The translations under genes and the position numbers were made by a program. The notes below the pieces were generated by a model. The model was not told the origin of the DNA. It saw only the letters and a program-made list of their open reading frames with translations, and did not search any database. Shown here piece by piece: positions 17,613 to 27,366 of a DNA stretch of 64,000 nt. Origin of the DNA: Maricaulis sp048270095 (lineage in GTDB: Bacteria > Pseudomonadota > Alphaproteobacteria > Caulobacterales > Maricaulaceae); the NCBI RefSeq assembly GCF_048270095.1, contig NZ_JBLWTL010000003.1, forward strand, positions 124,001 through 188,000. Direction: 5' to 3'. The first letter of the stretch is position 1; each line of letters begins with the position of its first letter.

Positions 17613-18596
17613 ATGGCACGGATTCTGGTTACAGGCGGCGCAGGCTATATCGGCGCGCATGTCTGCCGGGCCCTCGCAGCGCGGGGCGATCAGCCCATCG
17701 TGTTCGACAATCTCTCCACCGGCCATCGGCACGCGGTGCAATGGGGACCGCTGGTGACGGGCGATATCCGCTCCCCGGCCGACCTGGACCAGGCCTTTCA
17801 AGAGCACAGACCGCAGGCGGTCATGCATTTTGCCGCCAGTATCGAGGTCGGTGAAGGCCAGCAAAAGCCCCTCCAATACTGGGAAAACAATGTCGGCGGA
17901 TTGATCAGCCTGCTCGGAGCCATGGGCCGCTCAGGGGTCAAGCCGATTGTGTTTTCATCCTCCTGCGCCGTCTATGGCGAACCCTCCAGCGTCCCGATCC
18001 GGGAGAATGAAAACCGCGCGCCGGTCAGCGTCTATGGCCAGACCAAGCTCGCGGCGGAATTGCTGTTGGCGGATATGGCATTGACCGGCGACGCCCGATT
18101 TGTCGCGCTGCGATATTTCAATGCGGCCGGCGCCAGCCCGGATGGCGAGATCGGTGAAGAACATGAGCCGGAGACCCATCTTATTCCGAACGCGCTGAAG
18201 ATCGCCGCCGGCCTGGGACGGGACCGGTTGAAACTGTTCGGATCAGACTATGACACGCGTGACGGGACCTGCCTGCGCGACTATATCCACGTGGTCGACC
18301 TGGCCGCCGCACATCTGGCAGCGCTCGACCGGGTCATCGCCGGCCCAAGCCAGCTTTTCTGCAATGTCGGAACCGGCCAGGGCGCCACGGTGCTGGAAGT
18401 CTTGCAGGCGATCGAGCGCATCACCGGAGCCAGGATACCCTATGACATCCACCCGCGACGGCCCGGCGATCCCGCCGCGTTATTGGCCGATACAAGCCTG
18501 GCCAGGGCGGAACTGGGCTTCCAGCCACGATCGTCATCGATCGATCAGATCATCACGGACGCCTGGAAGTTCCATGCCAGGAAGTGGCAGGTCTGA
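17613..18596 (+). CDS. galE: UDP-glucose 4-epimerase
   Basis: Cytosolic NAD-dependent SDR enzyme interconverting UDP-glucose and UDP-galactose, supplying galactose donors for the polysaccharide. The 327 aa are standard for GalE. Visible features are the NAD loop GGAGYIG (8-14), FDNLSTGH (31-38), the active-site Ser region FSSSCAVYG (114-122), the catalytic YGQTK (Tyr141, Lys145), RYFNAAGA and the LRDYIHVVDLA segment. It lies about 106 bases after the acidic protein and converges on the barrel gene at 18602. Confidence 0.95.
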   Translation: MARILVTGGAGYIGAHVCRALAARGDQPIVFDNLSTGHRHAVQWGPLVTGDIRSPADLDQAFQEHRPQAVMHFAASIEVGEGQQKPLQYWENNVGGLISLLGAMGRSGVKPIVFSSSCAVYGEPSSVPIRENENRAPVSVYGQTKLAAELLLADMALTGDARFVALRYFNAAGASPDGEIGEEHEPETHLIPNALKIAAGLGRDRLKLFGSDYDTRDGTCLRDYIHVVDLAAAHLAALDRVIAGPSQLFCNVGTGQGATVLEVLQAIERITGARIPYDIHPRRPGDPAALLADTSLARAELGFQPRSSSIDQIITDAWKFHARKWQV

Positions 18597-18601
18597 GCGC
18601 T

Positions 18602-19810
18602 TTACCGGCTATAGGTGATCGAAAACCAGAGCTTGGTGCGGTCAGCAATCGCGCTGTCGCCGCCGTCATAGAAGGCGGCCTTGAACTCAAGCCCGACATG
18701 CTCGCTCAGCTGCGAACTCAAGACGGCATCGAATTCCGACCCCAGATCGAGACTGCCATTCTCCGTTTCGAAATCATGATAGACGACCGTCGCCCGCATC
18801 GCCGAGCCCAGAGGTGGATTGGGGAAGGCATAGCCGGCACGGCCATAGATGTCGCGAATGCCATTGGCCGGCGTCGTCAGGAAGACATCGGCCCAGCCCT
18901 GATAACCGTGCAGGGTCGCCAGCGGCGTGCTGAAACCGCGGACGCCATTGCCTTCCAGTGATTCAATCCCGATGGCGCCGCTCAATCCGTTCTGGCTCAC
19001 GCTGGCCTCGGCGCGAAACATGTTCAGATCAAAGCTGGCCGGGGCATTGCCGTAATCGCTCTGCACGGCATATTCGAGCTTGTAACCGAATGTCGCCTGG
19101 CCCTCACGGGCGACCGAACCACTCCAGTTGAGGCCATAGGTGGCGCTCGAGAGCGCTGCCGCATCCTGTACGTCGGCGAGGATGGCAAAGGCCGTCACGG
19201 TGCCGAGCGGCGCTGTTGCCGCCGCCGTGATCGCATGCGCATCCAGGTCAAGTTCGCCCGCCGGATGATCATCGCCAAACACCCGGTGAGCGCGGTCGAG
19301 ATAGGCATAGGTCAGGTTGAGGTTCTCGATCGCCGTCGTGGACGCGACAAAGGCATCAAAGGTCTGCTCGTTCTGCCGGAAGCCGACATTCCCGACATAG
19401 CGGGCATCGCCCAGGATGATGCGCTGACGCCCCAGCGTCAGGCGCGTATCCTCAAAGCCGGTGAAGGTCAGCTGTAACCGGTTCAGTTCGGCCGCTTCCG
19501 GATCAGCCACCACCGGATAGCCGGGGAGGCCATTGATCGTATCGTTGAAATCATCAACCAGATGGAGCACATGCTCGCCCTCGATCAGGAAGGTGAAGCC
19601 TGACAAGTCCCCGGTCTGGTAACCCAGTCGGGTCCGCAGGGTGATCGCGGTCGCGTCATTGGTCAGGCCAGCCTGGTCGACCAGCTCGGTCCGGAGGCGT
19701 GCGTTGACAAGGACTTGACCCTCGGCATGGGCGGGCGCAACCGCGCACACGCCCACGATCAGGCCAGCCGCCCCTGACAGGGCGGCGCGGCCAATTTTGC
19801 TCATGCTCAT
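18602..19810 (-). CDS. Outer-membrane beta-barrel protein, alginate-export-like
   Basis: 402 aa with a Sec signal (cleavage after AHA, about residue 29). The chain is mostly amphipathic strands. An early LGRQRIILGD motif resembles the alginate-export (AlgE-like) barrel family, and the protein ends KLWFSITYSR. AGAGGA lies 7 bases before the ATG at 19810. It is the last gene of the minus-strand nitrate cluster, 51 bases after the isomerase, so it may serve as a nitrate/nitrite-permeable porin. Substrate assignment is inference; the barrel prediction is solid. Confidence 0.75.
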   Translation of the reverse strand: MSMSKIGRAALSGAAGLIVGVCAVAPAHAEGQVLVNARLRTELVDQAGLTNDATAITLRTRLGYQTGDLSGFTFLIEGEHVLHLVDDFNDTINGLPGYPVVADPEAAELNRLQLTFTGFEDTRLTLGRQRIILGDARYVGNVGFRQNEQTFDAFVASTTAIENLNLTYAYLDRAHRVFGDDHPAGELDLDAHAITAAATAPLGTVTAFAILADVQDAAALSSATYGLNWSGSVAREGQATFGYKLEYAVQSDYGNAPASFDLNMFRAEASVSQNGLSGAIGIESLEGNGVRGFSTPLATLHGYQGWADVFLTTPANGIRDIYGRAGYAFPNPPLGSAMRATVVYHDFETENGSLDLGSEFDAVLSSQLSEHVGLEFKAAFYDGGDSAIADRTKLWFSITYSR

Positions 19811-19861
19811 CTCGTTATCCTCTTTCGCGGGCTCGTCAGGAGTCCGATTGACCGGTTTGGG

Positions 19862-20692
19862 TCACTGCACGAGCGGCGACGTCGCGCCGTGCAGTTCAAC
19901 GCCGGAAATTTTCGCCTCACCGACAACCAGTGAGACAAATTGAGCCACCGCCCGCCGCCAGCTGGCATCGCGCAGAAACTCCTCGACCAGTGGCCGGGCG
20001 AGATCGAATTCCGGCACCCGGCCCCGCACCAGCTGATCCAGCCGGATAATGTGGAAGCCATAGGGCGTCTCGATCGCCTCGCGCGTCATTTCGCCCTGGC
20101 GCAGTTTCATCATGGCCGTCTCGAAAGCCGGCGTTGTCTGCCCCCGGCTCACCTGTCCCAGCCGTCCACCATCGGTCGATGACGGACAATCGGAGCGGTC
20201 ACGGGCAATGCGTTCGAAATCATCAGGCCGGTTTTGCAGGTGCTCGACCAGCGTCTGCGCTTCCTGGCGGGCCCGTTCATAGCTGTCAGGGTCATCCTTG
20301 CTGGCCTGCAGCAGGATATGAACCGGCTCGTACAGATCGGGCGCGCGAAGCTTGTCGGCATTATTGGTGAAATAGCGCCGGCAGGACTCCTCGTCCGGAT
20401 CCGGTGTCGTCACTTCGCGATCGACGAAAGCCTGGATCAGCGCGTCTTCCTCAACCTCCTTGACCGGATCCGCATCGTCGGCTGCCGGGGCCTCGATGCC
20501 GCGCGCCCGGGCTGCCTGTAGCAGGGCTTCGCGGATAACCAGGGCTTCGGCTGCAGCCTGCCAGGCCGCCTCTGGCCGACGGGCCGGGTGGTGCTGGGTT
20601 TCGGCGGCGATGGCCTTGGCCGGGATGACGACCCCATTGACCGAGACTTCCGGCGTCGGCGGCTTGGGTGTGATGATGGAATGTCCGGTCAT
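19862..20692 (-). CDS. Parvulin-type peptidyl-prolyl isomerase of the nitrate reductase operon
   Basis: 276-aa NifM/PpiC-like protein. The N-terminal about 110 residues are helical. A parvulin domain (about 120-225) shows EPVHILLQAS, CPSSTDGGRLGQVSRGQTTPAFE and TPYGFHIIRLDQ. No signal peptide is present, so a cytoplasmic folding role is expected. Its start overlaps the narI stop by four bases (ATGA). Parvulin genes at the end of nar operons are known in several proteobacteria; help with NarGHI maturation is the usual suggestion. Confidence 0.87.
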   Translation of the reverse strand: MTGHSIITPKPPTPEVSVNGVVIPAKAIAAETQHHPARRPEAAWQAAAEALVIREALLQAARARGIEAPAADDADPVKEVEEDALIQAFVDREVTTPDPDEESCRRYFTNNADKLRAPDLYEPVHILLQASKDDPDSYERARQEAQTLVEHLQNRPDDFERIARDRSDCPSSTDGGRLGQVSRGQTTPAFETAMMKLRQGEMTREAIETPYGFHIIRLDQLVRGRVPEFDLARPLVEEFLRDASWRRAVAQFVSLVVGEAKISGVELHGATSPLVQ

Positions 20693-21393
20693 TTTTCAGC
20701 TCCGGGAACGGGCTTGCGGCGCACGACCTGATAGCCCTGGCGGACGATGTAACGCAGCGGGGCGCTGAACATGTGCACCAGCCGGGTAAACGGGAAGACG
20801 AGGAAGATCGTCAGCCCGAGCAGGAGGTGAGCCTTGAAGATCCAGTGCGCGCCAATGATGTAGCTGGCGGCCCGGAAATCGAGGGTGAAAATGCCCTGGG
20901 CCCAGTTCATGAAGGTCACCATTTCATGACCGTCAAGGTGCTGGACCGAGATGAAGATCGTGCCGAGGCCGAGCAGAAGCTGAACATAGAGCAGGATCAG
21001 AATGGCATTGTCGGCGAAGCTGGAATGCTTGCGGATCCGCGGGTCGGCAAAGCGGCGATGCATCAGCAGGGTCGCGCCGATCAGGGCGAGCGTGCCGGCG
21101 ACACCGCCCGCAACAATAGCGAGGATCTGTTTGGCGCCATGCGAGATGCCAAGCGTGTCGAACACGACGATTGGCGTCAGAAGTCCCACCAGATGGCCAA
21201 AGAAAACCACCAGGACACCAATATGGAAAAGGACAGAACCCATCACCAATTGACGGCGGCGCAGCAGTTGGCTGGAGCCCGCCTTCCAGGAATAGGGCTC
21301 GCGGTCATAGCGGATGATGGATCCGATCGCGAGTACGGACAGCGCGATATAGGGGTAGATGCCGAACAGGGCCGTGTTGAGGTATTCACTCAT
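20689..21393 (-). CDS. narI: Respiratory nitrate reductase gamma subunit (cytochrome b)
   Basis: Membrane subunit that oxidises quinol and passes electrons to NarH. The 234 aa contain five membrane helices. The four haem-b ligands expected from E. coli NarI are present at His57, His67, His189 and His207, the last two in KAHLLLG and RLVHMFS with the usual 18-residue spacing. Four-base overlaps join it to narJ upstream and the isomerase downstream. It forms the NarGHI complex at the inner face of the inner membrane. Confidence 0.96.
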   Translation of the reverse strand: MSEYLNTALFGIYPYIALSVLAIGSIIRYDREPYSWKAGSSQLLRRRQLVMGSVLFHIGVLVVFFGHLVGLLTPIVVFDTLGISHGAKQILAIVAGGVAGTLALIGATLLMHRRFADPRIRKHSSFADNAILILLYVQLLLGLGTIFISVQHLDGHEMVTFMNWAQGIFTLDFRAASYIIGAHWIFKAHLLLGLTIFLVFPFTRLVHMFSAPLRYIVRQGYQVVRRKPVPGAEK

Positions 21394-22100
21394 CTTTGCT
21401 CTCCCTGGCTACGCACCGATACCGCCGGCGCGGTCGGCAGTTTCATTTTCTCGAGCATTTTCTCGGCAACATTGCAGCCCGCTTCACCGGGACCGAATGT
21501 GACCGGCTCTTCAGCCCAGGCCTTGTCGAGGGCTTCCAGATCGTCGGGCTCTTCATCCTCGGTCTGGATCTCGACCGCCTCAGCGTCGGCATCCATCGTC
21601 GCCAGCGTCAGCAAGGAGCGGAAGACGGCGGCATAGATGCTCTTGCGTTTGCGCAACCGGTCGCGCAGCGCTTCAAGCACATGCGAGGTCTCGCCAAGCA
21701 GGGCCTGCGCCTCCGTCAGAGGCTGGGTCGAGAGGAATTCGAGGAACATCGGCAGAAAATCCGGGAGTTCCTTCGCATTGATCTCGAGGCCTTGCTCGCC
21801 ATAGACGTTCTGCAAATCGACCATTGCCTGGCCGCGCGCCCGGCTTTCGCCGTGCACGTGTTCGAACAGGTGCAGCGACAGGGTCCGCGAGCGATCAAAC
21901 AGGCTGACATAGCGTTCCTGCAGATCATAGAGATCGCGGCTGGCCAGCTGGTCGATCAGATGCCCGAGCCGGGTTTGCTGTCCGATGGACAGCAAGCCCT
22001 CCCCGGCCAGCACGGCCTTGAGCTCCGGTCCGGCAGCCTGGATGTCGGCGGTCGGATAACTCAGCAATGCTGCCATCACCTTGAATGTCTTGGCCATCAT
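21390..22100 (-). CDS. narJ: Nitrate reductase molybdenum cofactor assembly chaperone
   Basis: Cytoplasmic TorD/NarJ-family chaperone (236 aa) that binds apo-NarG and assists molybdenum cofactor insertion. Family segments include LLSYPT near the N-terminus, LFEHVHGESRARGQAMVDL and ELPDFLPMFLEFLS. The acidic C-terminal extension (about 175-205) is variable in the family. It overlaps narH and narI by four bases each. Start is ATG 22100, or ATG 22097 one codon later. Confidence 0.94.
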   Translation of the reverse strand: MMAKTFKVMAALLSYPTADIQAAGPELKAVLAGEGLLSIGQQTRLGHLIDQLASRDLYDLQERYVSLFDRSRTLSLHLFEHVHGESRARGQAMVDLQNVYGEQGLEINAKELPDFLPMFLEFLSTQPLTEAQALLGETSHVLEALRDRLRKRKSIYAAVFRSLLTLATMDADAEAVEIQTEDEEPDDLEALDKAWAEEPVTFGPGEAGCNVAEKMLEKMKLPTAPAVSVRSQGEQR

Positions 22101-23623
22101 GCCTTCTCCATCGGAGTCATCGGTTTAGTGGCTTTGCCCTTGCCGAACAGCGAGCCGACGGTGGAACCGTCCGAACAACCATTGCCGAAGCTGAAGCCGC
22201 ACTCGCCGCGCAGGTCATAGGCGTCTTCGGCCCATTCGCGGTGGGTGGTCGGGATCACAAAACGATCCTCGTAATTGGCGATCGCCATGATCTGATACAT
22301 GTCCTCGATCAGGTCCTTGGTCAGACCAACCCGCTGAGGAATGCTTTCATCGATCACACCATCGACCGTCTTGGCCCGCATATAGGCGCGCATGGCGAGC
22401 ATGCGTTCCAGGCCGGAGGCAATCGGTGCCTCGTCGCCGGCGGTGAGCAAATTGGCGAGATAGCGCAGCGGGATGCGCAGGGAGCGCACGTCCGGCATGC
22501 CGTTCTGGATATTGATCGAACCGGCCTCGGCCGCCGAATTGATCGGCGAGAGCGGCGGCACATACCAGACCATCGGCAGGGTGCGGTATTCGGGGTGGAG
22601 CGGGAAAGCGATCTTCCAGTCGATCGCCATCTTGTAGACGGGCGAGCGCTTGGCCGCTTCCAGCCAGGCTTCCGGCACGCCATCGCGGCGGGCCTGGGCC
22701 TGGACTTCCGGATCGTGTGGATCGAGGAACATGTTCAGCTGGGCCGGATAGAGATCCTTCTCGTCCGGCACCGACGCTGCGGCCTCGATCTGGTCGGCGT
22801 CATAAAGCACGACGCCGAGATAACGGATGCGCCCGACGCAGGTTTCCGAACACACGGTTGGCTGACCGGCCTCGATGCGCGGATAGCAGAAGGTACATTT
22901 CTCCGACTTGCCGCTCGACCAGTTGAAATAGATCTTCTTGTAGGGGCAGCCGGAGACGCACATGCGCCAGCCGCGGCATTTCTCCTGGTCGATCAGGACA
23001 ATCCCGTCTTCCTCGCGCTTGTAGATCGCACCCGATGGGCAGGCGGCTGCACAAGCCGGGTTGAGGCAATGCTCGCACAGGCGCGGCAGATACATCATGA
23101 AGGTGTTTTCGAACTCACCATACATCGCCTTCTGAATGCCTTCGAAATTGGCATCCTGGGAGCGTTTGGAGAATTCACCGCCGAGGATTTCTTCCCAGTT
23201 GGGACCCCATTCAATCTTCTCCATCCGCTCGCCGGAAATCAGCGAACGCGGCCGCGCCGTCGGGAAGGCCTCGCTCTCGCCGGCCCGCTGGAGGTGCTGG
23301 TAATCGAAGGTGAAGGGCTCGTAGTAATCGTCGATTTCCGGCAGGTCAGGATTGGCGAAAATCTTCGCCAGGATCCGCCATTTGGAACCCATTTTCGGCC
23401 GCAGCGAGCCATTGCTGGCGCGGGTCCAGCCGCCATTCCAGCGCTTCTGGTTCTCCCAGTCCTTGGGATAGCCAATGCCGGGCTTGGTCTCGACATTGTT
23501 AAACCAGGCGTATTCAACGCCTTCGCGATTGGTCCACACATTCTTGCACGTCACCGAGCAGGTATGGCAGCCAATGCACTTGTCCAGGTTCAGGACTTTG
23601 CCGATTTGCGCACGAATCTTCAT
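22097..23623 (-). CDS. narH: Respiratory nitrate reductase beta subunit (iron-sulfur)
   Basis: Electron-transfer subunit of 508 aa. The first cluster motif CIGCHTCSVTC is at residues 16-26. Later come CEHCLNPACAAACP, CRGWRMCVSGCPYKK (Trp within the motif, as in the [3Fe-4S] site of NarH) and CTFCYPR...CSETC. This gives three [4Fe-4S] and one [3Fe-4S] cluster. It overlaps narG by four bases. It binds NarG on the cytoplasmic side and receives electrons from NarI. Confidence 0.97.
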   Translation of the reverse strand: MKIRAQIGKVLNLDKCIGCHTCSVTCKNVWTNREGVEYAWFNNVETKPGIGYPKDWENQKRWNGGWTRASNGSLRPKMGSKWRILAKIFANPDLPEIDDYYEPFTFDYQHLQRAGESEAFPTARPRSLISGERMEKIEWGPNWEEILGGEFSKRSQDANFEGIQKAMYGEFENTFMMYLPRLCEHCLNPACAAACPSGAIYKREEDGIVLIDQEKCRGWRMCVSGCPYKKIYFNWSSGKSEKCTFCYPRIEAGQPTVCSETCVGRIRYLGVVLYDADQIEAAASVPDEKDLYPAQLNMFLDPHDPEVQAQARRDGVPEAWLEAAKRSPVYKMAIDWKIAFPLHPEYRTLPMVWYVPPLSPINSAAEAGSINIQNGMPDVRSLRIPLRYLANLLTAGDEAPIASGLERMLAMRAYMRAKTVDGVIDESIPQRVGLTKDLIEDMYQIMAIANYEDRFVIPTTHREWAEDAYDLRGECGFSFGNGCSDGSTVGSLFGKGKATKPMTPMEKA

Positions 23624-26600
23624 TCCGCTGCCTCCATGGCGTCTGCGGCCGGACCTTCAAGCCAGTCAATCTTGGTCATCTTGCGGACAATCACGAACTC
23701 GTCGCGATTGGAGCCGACGGTGCCGTAATAGTTGAACCCATAGGATTGCTGGGCATAGCCACCGATCATGTGGGTCGGTTTCAGCGTTGTCCGCGTGACG
23801 GAATTATGGATACCGCCGCGCTGACCGGTCATTTGCGAACCGGGCACATTCACCGTCTTTTCCTGGGCGTGATACATGAAGAGCGTACCCTCCTTGATCC
23901 GCTGCGAAACCACGACCCGGGCCACCAGGGCACCATTGGCGTTATAGGCTTCCACCCAGTCATTATCCTCGAGCCCCGCCTTGGCGGCATCGGTCTCGGA
24001 CATCCAGACGATCGGGCCGCCGCGTGACAGGGTCAGCATCAGCAGATTGTCGGTATAGGTGGAGTGAATGCCCCATTTCTGGTGCGGCGTGATGAAGTTG
24101 AGCACGATCTGCGGCTCACCATTCGACTTGGAGTCGATCACCGGCGCCACGGCCTTGGTGTCGATTGGAGGCCGGTAGACGCACAGGCCCTCACCGAATG
24201 CGAGCATCCATTTATGGTCCTGGTAGAGCTGTTGGCGGCCACTCAGGGTGCGCCAGGGAATCCGCTCATTGATATTGGTCCAGCCTGCATTGTAGCAGAC
24301 TTCCTCGCTCTCAATGCCCGACCAGGTCGGTGAGGAAATGATCTTGCGCGGCTGGGCGACGACATCGCGGAAGCGGATCTTCTCGTCTTCCTTGGGCAGG
24401 GCCAGATGCGCATGTTCGCGGCCGGTAAACTTGGACAGGGCATTCCAGGCCTTGACGGCAACCTCGCCATTGGTTTCCGGCGCCAGCATCATCAGGGTTT
24501 CGCAGGCATCGATCGCGGTATCGATCTTCGGTTGCCCGTGGCTGATGCCCTCTTCGAGGACGACACCATTGAGCTCTCCGAGCAGATGAACCTCGTGCTC
24601 GGTGTTCCAGCCTATGCCCTTGCCGCCATTACCCAGCTTGCCCATCAAGGGCCCAAGCGAGGTGAATTGCTTGTGCAGGTTGGGATAGTCACGAGTCACG
24701 ACGGTGATGTTTGGCATTGTCTTGCCGGGGATCGCCTCGATCTCGCCCTTGCTCCAATCCTTCACATCAAGGCCCTGGGCCATCTCGCCCGCGGTATCGT
24801 GCATGATCGGTGTCAGGACGACATCGGTCTCAACGCCAAGCTCTTCCGGCGCGATCTCGGAGAATTTCTTCGCCAGACCCTTGAAAATCTCCCAGTCACT
24901 GCGCGCTTCCCAGGCCGGATCGACGGCCGCCGTCAGCGGGTGGATGAAGGGGTGCATGTCGGAGGTGTTGAGATCGTCCTTCTCATACCAGGTCGCGGTT
25001 GGCAGGACGATGTCGGAATAGACGCAAGTGGTCGACATCCGGAAGTCGATCGTCACCAGCAGGTCGAGCTTGCCGCGCGGTGCTTCAGCGACCCACTTGA
25101 CCTCGCTCGGCCGCATGTCTTCAGGGGCTTCCTCGCCCATGACGCCATTATTGCCGCCAACCAGGTGTTTGATGAAATACTCATGCCCCTTGCCGGACGA
25201 CCCGAGCAGGTTGGAGCGCCAGACAAACAGATTGCGCGGCCAGTTCGCCGGATTGTCCGGATCGTGACAGGACATTTCCAGCTCGCCGCTCTTGAGCGAC
25301 TTGATCACATAATCGGCCGGCTCAAGCCCCTGCGCCTTGGCGCTGGCGGCAATGGAGAGCGGATTGGTCTGGAGCTGCGGCGCGGAGGGCAACCAGCCCA
25401 TGCGTTCCGCGCGGACATTATAGTCGATCATCGTCCCGTCCCACGAGCCTTCCGGCGCGGTGGGTGAGAGAATCTGGTCAACGCTGAGCGTTTCATAGCG
25501 CCACTGATCGGTGTGGGCATACCAGCAGGAGGTCGAGTTCTGGTGGCGTGGCGGACGGTTCCAGTCGAGACCGAAGGCGAGCGGTTGCCAGCCGGTCTGC
25601 GGGCGCAGCTTTTCCTGACCGACATAGTGGGCCCAGCCACCGCCGGACTGGCCAATACAGCCGCACATCACCAGGAGATTGATGATCCCCCGGTAATTCA
25701 TGTCCATATTATACCAGTGGTTCAGGCCAGCCCCGAGGATGACCATCGACTTGCCCTTGGTCTGCTCGGCATTGGTGGCAAATTCACGCGCCACAGCGAT
25801 GATACGGTCACGCGGCACGCCGGTGATCGCCTCGGCCCAGGCCGGCGTGTAGGGCATCATGTCGTCATAGGAGGTCGCGACGAAATCACCGCCGAGACCG
25901 CGATCAAGCCCGTAATTGGCGCAGAACAGGTCAAACACGGTGGCGACCATGGTCTCGCCATCCTTGAGCTTCAGCTTTTTGACCGGGATCTTGTGCACCA
26001 GCACATCGGGGTGATCGGTGCCGGTGAAGGCATCATGGCCCTTATTGGCGAAATACGGGAAGCCGACATCGACGACATCGTCCTGGTTTTCATCGAGGAT
26101 GAAGGTCGTTTCCAGGTCGATCTCTTCGCCCTGGCTGTCCTTCTGCTCGATATTCCACTTGCCCGACTGGCCCCAGCGGAAACCGATCGAACCCAGCGGC
26201 GTGACGATCTTGCCGCTCTTGCGGTCCCAGGCGACGGTCTTCCAGTCTGGATTATTGTCCTCGCCGAGATCATCGCTGAAGTCAGAGGCGCGCACCAGGC
26301 GGCCGGCCACATAGCGGTCGCCCTGTTTTTCCAACCGGACCAGATTGGGGAAGTCGGAGTTTTCGCGCACATAGGTGTCGAAATACTTGGCCTGGCGATC
26401 GAGATGATATTCGCGCAGCACGACATGGCCGAAGGCCATGGCCAGCGCCGCGTCAGTGCCCTGTTTCGGGTTGAGCCAGACATCGCCGAATTTGGACGCT
26501 TCCGAATAGTCCGGGCAGATCACGGCACTCTTGGCGCCGCGATAGCGGGCCTCGGTATAGAAATGCGCATCCGGTGTACGCGTCTGCGGCACGTTCGAAC

Positions 26601-27357
26601 CCCAGATCAGCAGATAGCCGGCATTGAACCAGTCGGCCGATTCGGGAACATCGGTCTGCTCGCCCCAGGTCATCGGGCTGGCGGGCGGAAGGTCGCAATA
26701 CCAGTCGTAGAACGACATGCAGACACCGCCGAGCAGCGACAGATAGCGCGAGCCGGCGGCATAGGAGACCATCGACATGGCGGGGATTGGCGAGAAGCCG
26801 AACACCCGGTCGGGGCCATAGGTCTTGGCGGTATAGGCATTGGCGGCGGCGATGATTTCGGAGACTTCATCCCAGTCGCCGCGCACCAGACCGCCGGCCC
26901 CACGCTTGGAGACATAGGACTGGCGCACCGCGTCATCCTGCTGGATGGAGCGCCAGGCGCCGATTGGCGGCAATGTCTTGCGCGCCGCGCGCCAGGCCTT
27001 GAGCAGGCGCGAGCGGATCAGCGGGTATTTCACCCGGTTGGCCGAATACATATACCAGGAATAGCTGGCGCCACGGGCGCAGCCGCGTGGCTCGTGATTG
27101 GGCAGATCGGGCCGGGTGCGCGGATAGTCGGTTTGCTGGGTTTCCCAGGTCACCAGACCGCCCTTGACGTAGATTTTCCAGCTACAGGAACCGGTGCAGT
27201 TCACGCCGTGGGTGGAGCGCACGACCTTGTCGTGTTGCCAGCGCTTGCGGTAGGAATCCTCCCAGCCCCGGCCCTCGGTTGTGGTAATGCCATGCCCGTC
27301 GGAAAAGCTCTCCGAAGGCCGCGTGAAAAAAGTAAGACGGTCGAGAAAATGGCTCAT
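23620..27357 (-). CDS. narG: Respiratory nitrate reductase alpha subunit (molybdenum, catalytic)
   Basis: Catalytic subunit reducing nitrate to nitrite, 1,245 aa, normal for NarG. The N-terminal [4Fe-4S] site uses His and Cys in STHGVNCTGSCSW followed by RGCARGASYSW. The molybdenum region includes DLPPASPMTWGEQTDVPES. No twin-arginine signal is seen, which agrees with the cytoplasm-facing membrane-bound type. A strong AGGAGG precedes the ATG at 27357, and the gene begins 9 bases after narK2. Requires the bis-MGD cofactor, which the adjacent mobA helps to make. Confidence 0.98.
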   Translation of the reverse strand: MSHFLDRLTFFTRPSESFSDGHGITTTEGRGWEDSYRKRWQHDKVVRSTHGVNCTGSCSWKIYVKGGLVTWETQQTDYPRTRPDLPNHEPRGCARGASYSWYMYSANRVKYPLIRSRLLKAWRAARKTLPPIGAWRSIQQDDAVRQSYVSKRGAGGLVRGDWDEVSEIIAAANAYTAKTYGPDRVFGFSPIPAMSMVSYAAGSRYLSLLGGVCMSFYDWYCDLPPASPMTWGEQTDVPESADWFNAGYLLIWGSNVPQTRTPDAHFYTEARYRGAKSAVICPDYSEASKFGDVWLNPKQGTDAALAMAFGHVVLREYHLDRQAKYFDTYVRENSDFPNLVRLEKQGDRYVAGRLVRASDFSDDLGEDNNPDWKTVAWDRKSGKIVTPLGSIGFRWGQSGKWNIEQKDSQGEEIDLETTFILDENQDDVVDVGFPYFANKGHDAFTGTDHPDVLVHKIPVKKLKLKDGETMVATVFDLFCANYGLDRGLGGDFVATSYDDMMPYTPAWAEAITGVPRDRIIAVAREFATNAEQTKGKSMVILGAGLNHWYNMDMNYRGIINLLVMCGCIGQSGGGWAHYVGQEKLRPQTGWQPLAFGLDWNRPPRHQNSTSCWYAHTDQWRYETLSVDQILSPTAPEGSWDGTMIDYNVRAERMGWLPSAPQLQTNPLSIAASAKAQGLEPADYVIKSLKSGELEMSCHDPDNPANWPRNLFVWRSNLLGSSGKGHEYFIKHLVGGNNGVMGEEAPEDMRPSEVKWVAEAPRGKLDLLVTIDFRMSTTCVYSDIVLPTATWYEKDDLNTSDMHPFIHPLTAAVDPAWEARSDWEIFKGLAKKFSEIAPEELGVETDVVLTPIMHDTAGEMAQGLDVKDWSKGEIEAIPGKTMPNITVVTRDYPNLHKQFTSLGPLMGKLGNGGKGIGWNTEHEVHLLGELNGVVLEEGISHGQPKIDTAIDACETLMMLAPETNGEVAVKAWNALSKFTGREHAHLALPKEDEKIRFRDVVAQPRKIISSPTWSGIESEEVCYNAGWTNINERIPWRTLSGRQQLYQDHKWMLAFGEGLCVYRPPIDTKAVAPVIDSKSNGEPQIVLNFITPHQKWGIHSTYTDNLLMLTLSRGGPIVWMSETDAAKAGLEDNDWVEAYNANGALVARVVVSQRIKEGTLFMYHAQEKTVNVPGSQMTGQRGGIHNSVTRTTLKPTHMIGGYAQQSYGFNYYGTVGSNRDEFVIVRKMTKIDWLEGPAADAMEAAE

Positions 27358-27366
27358 CAGGGCCTC

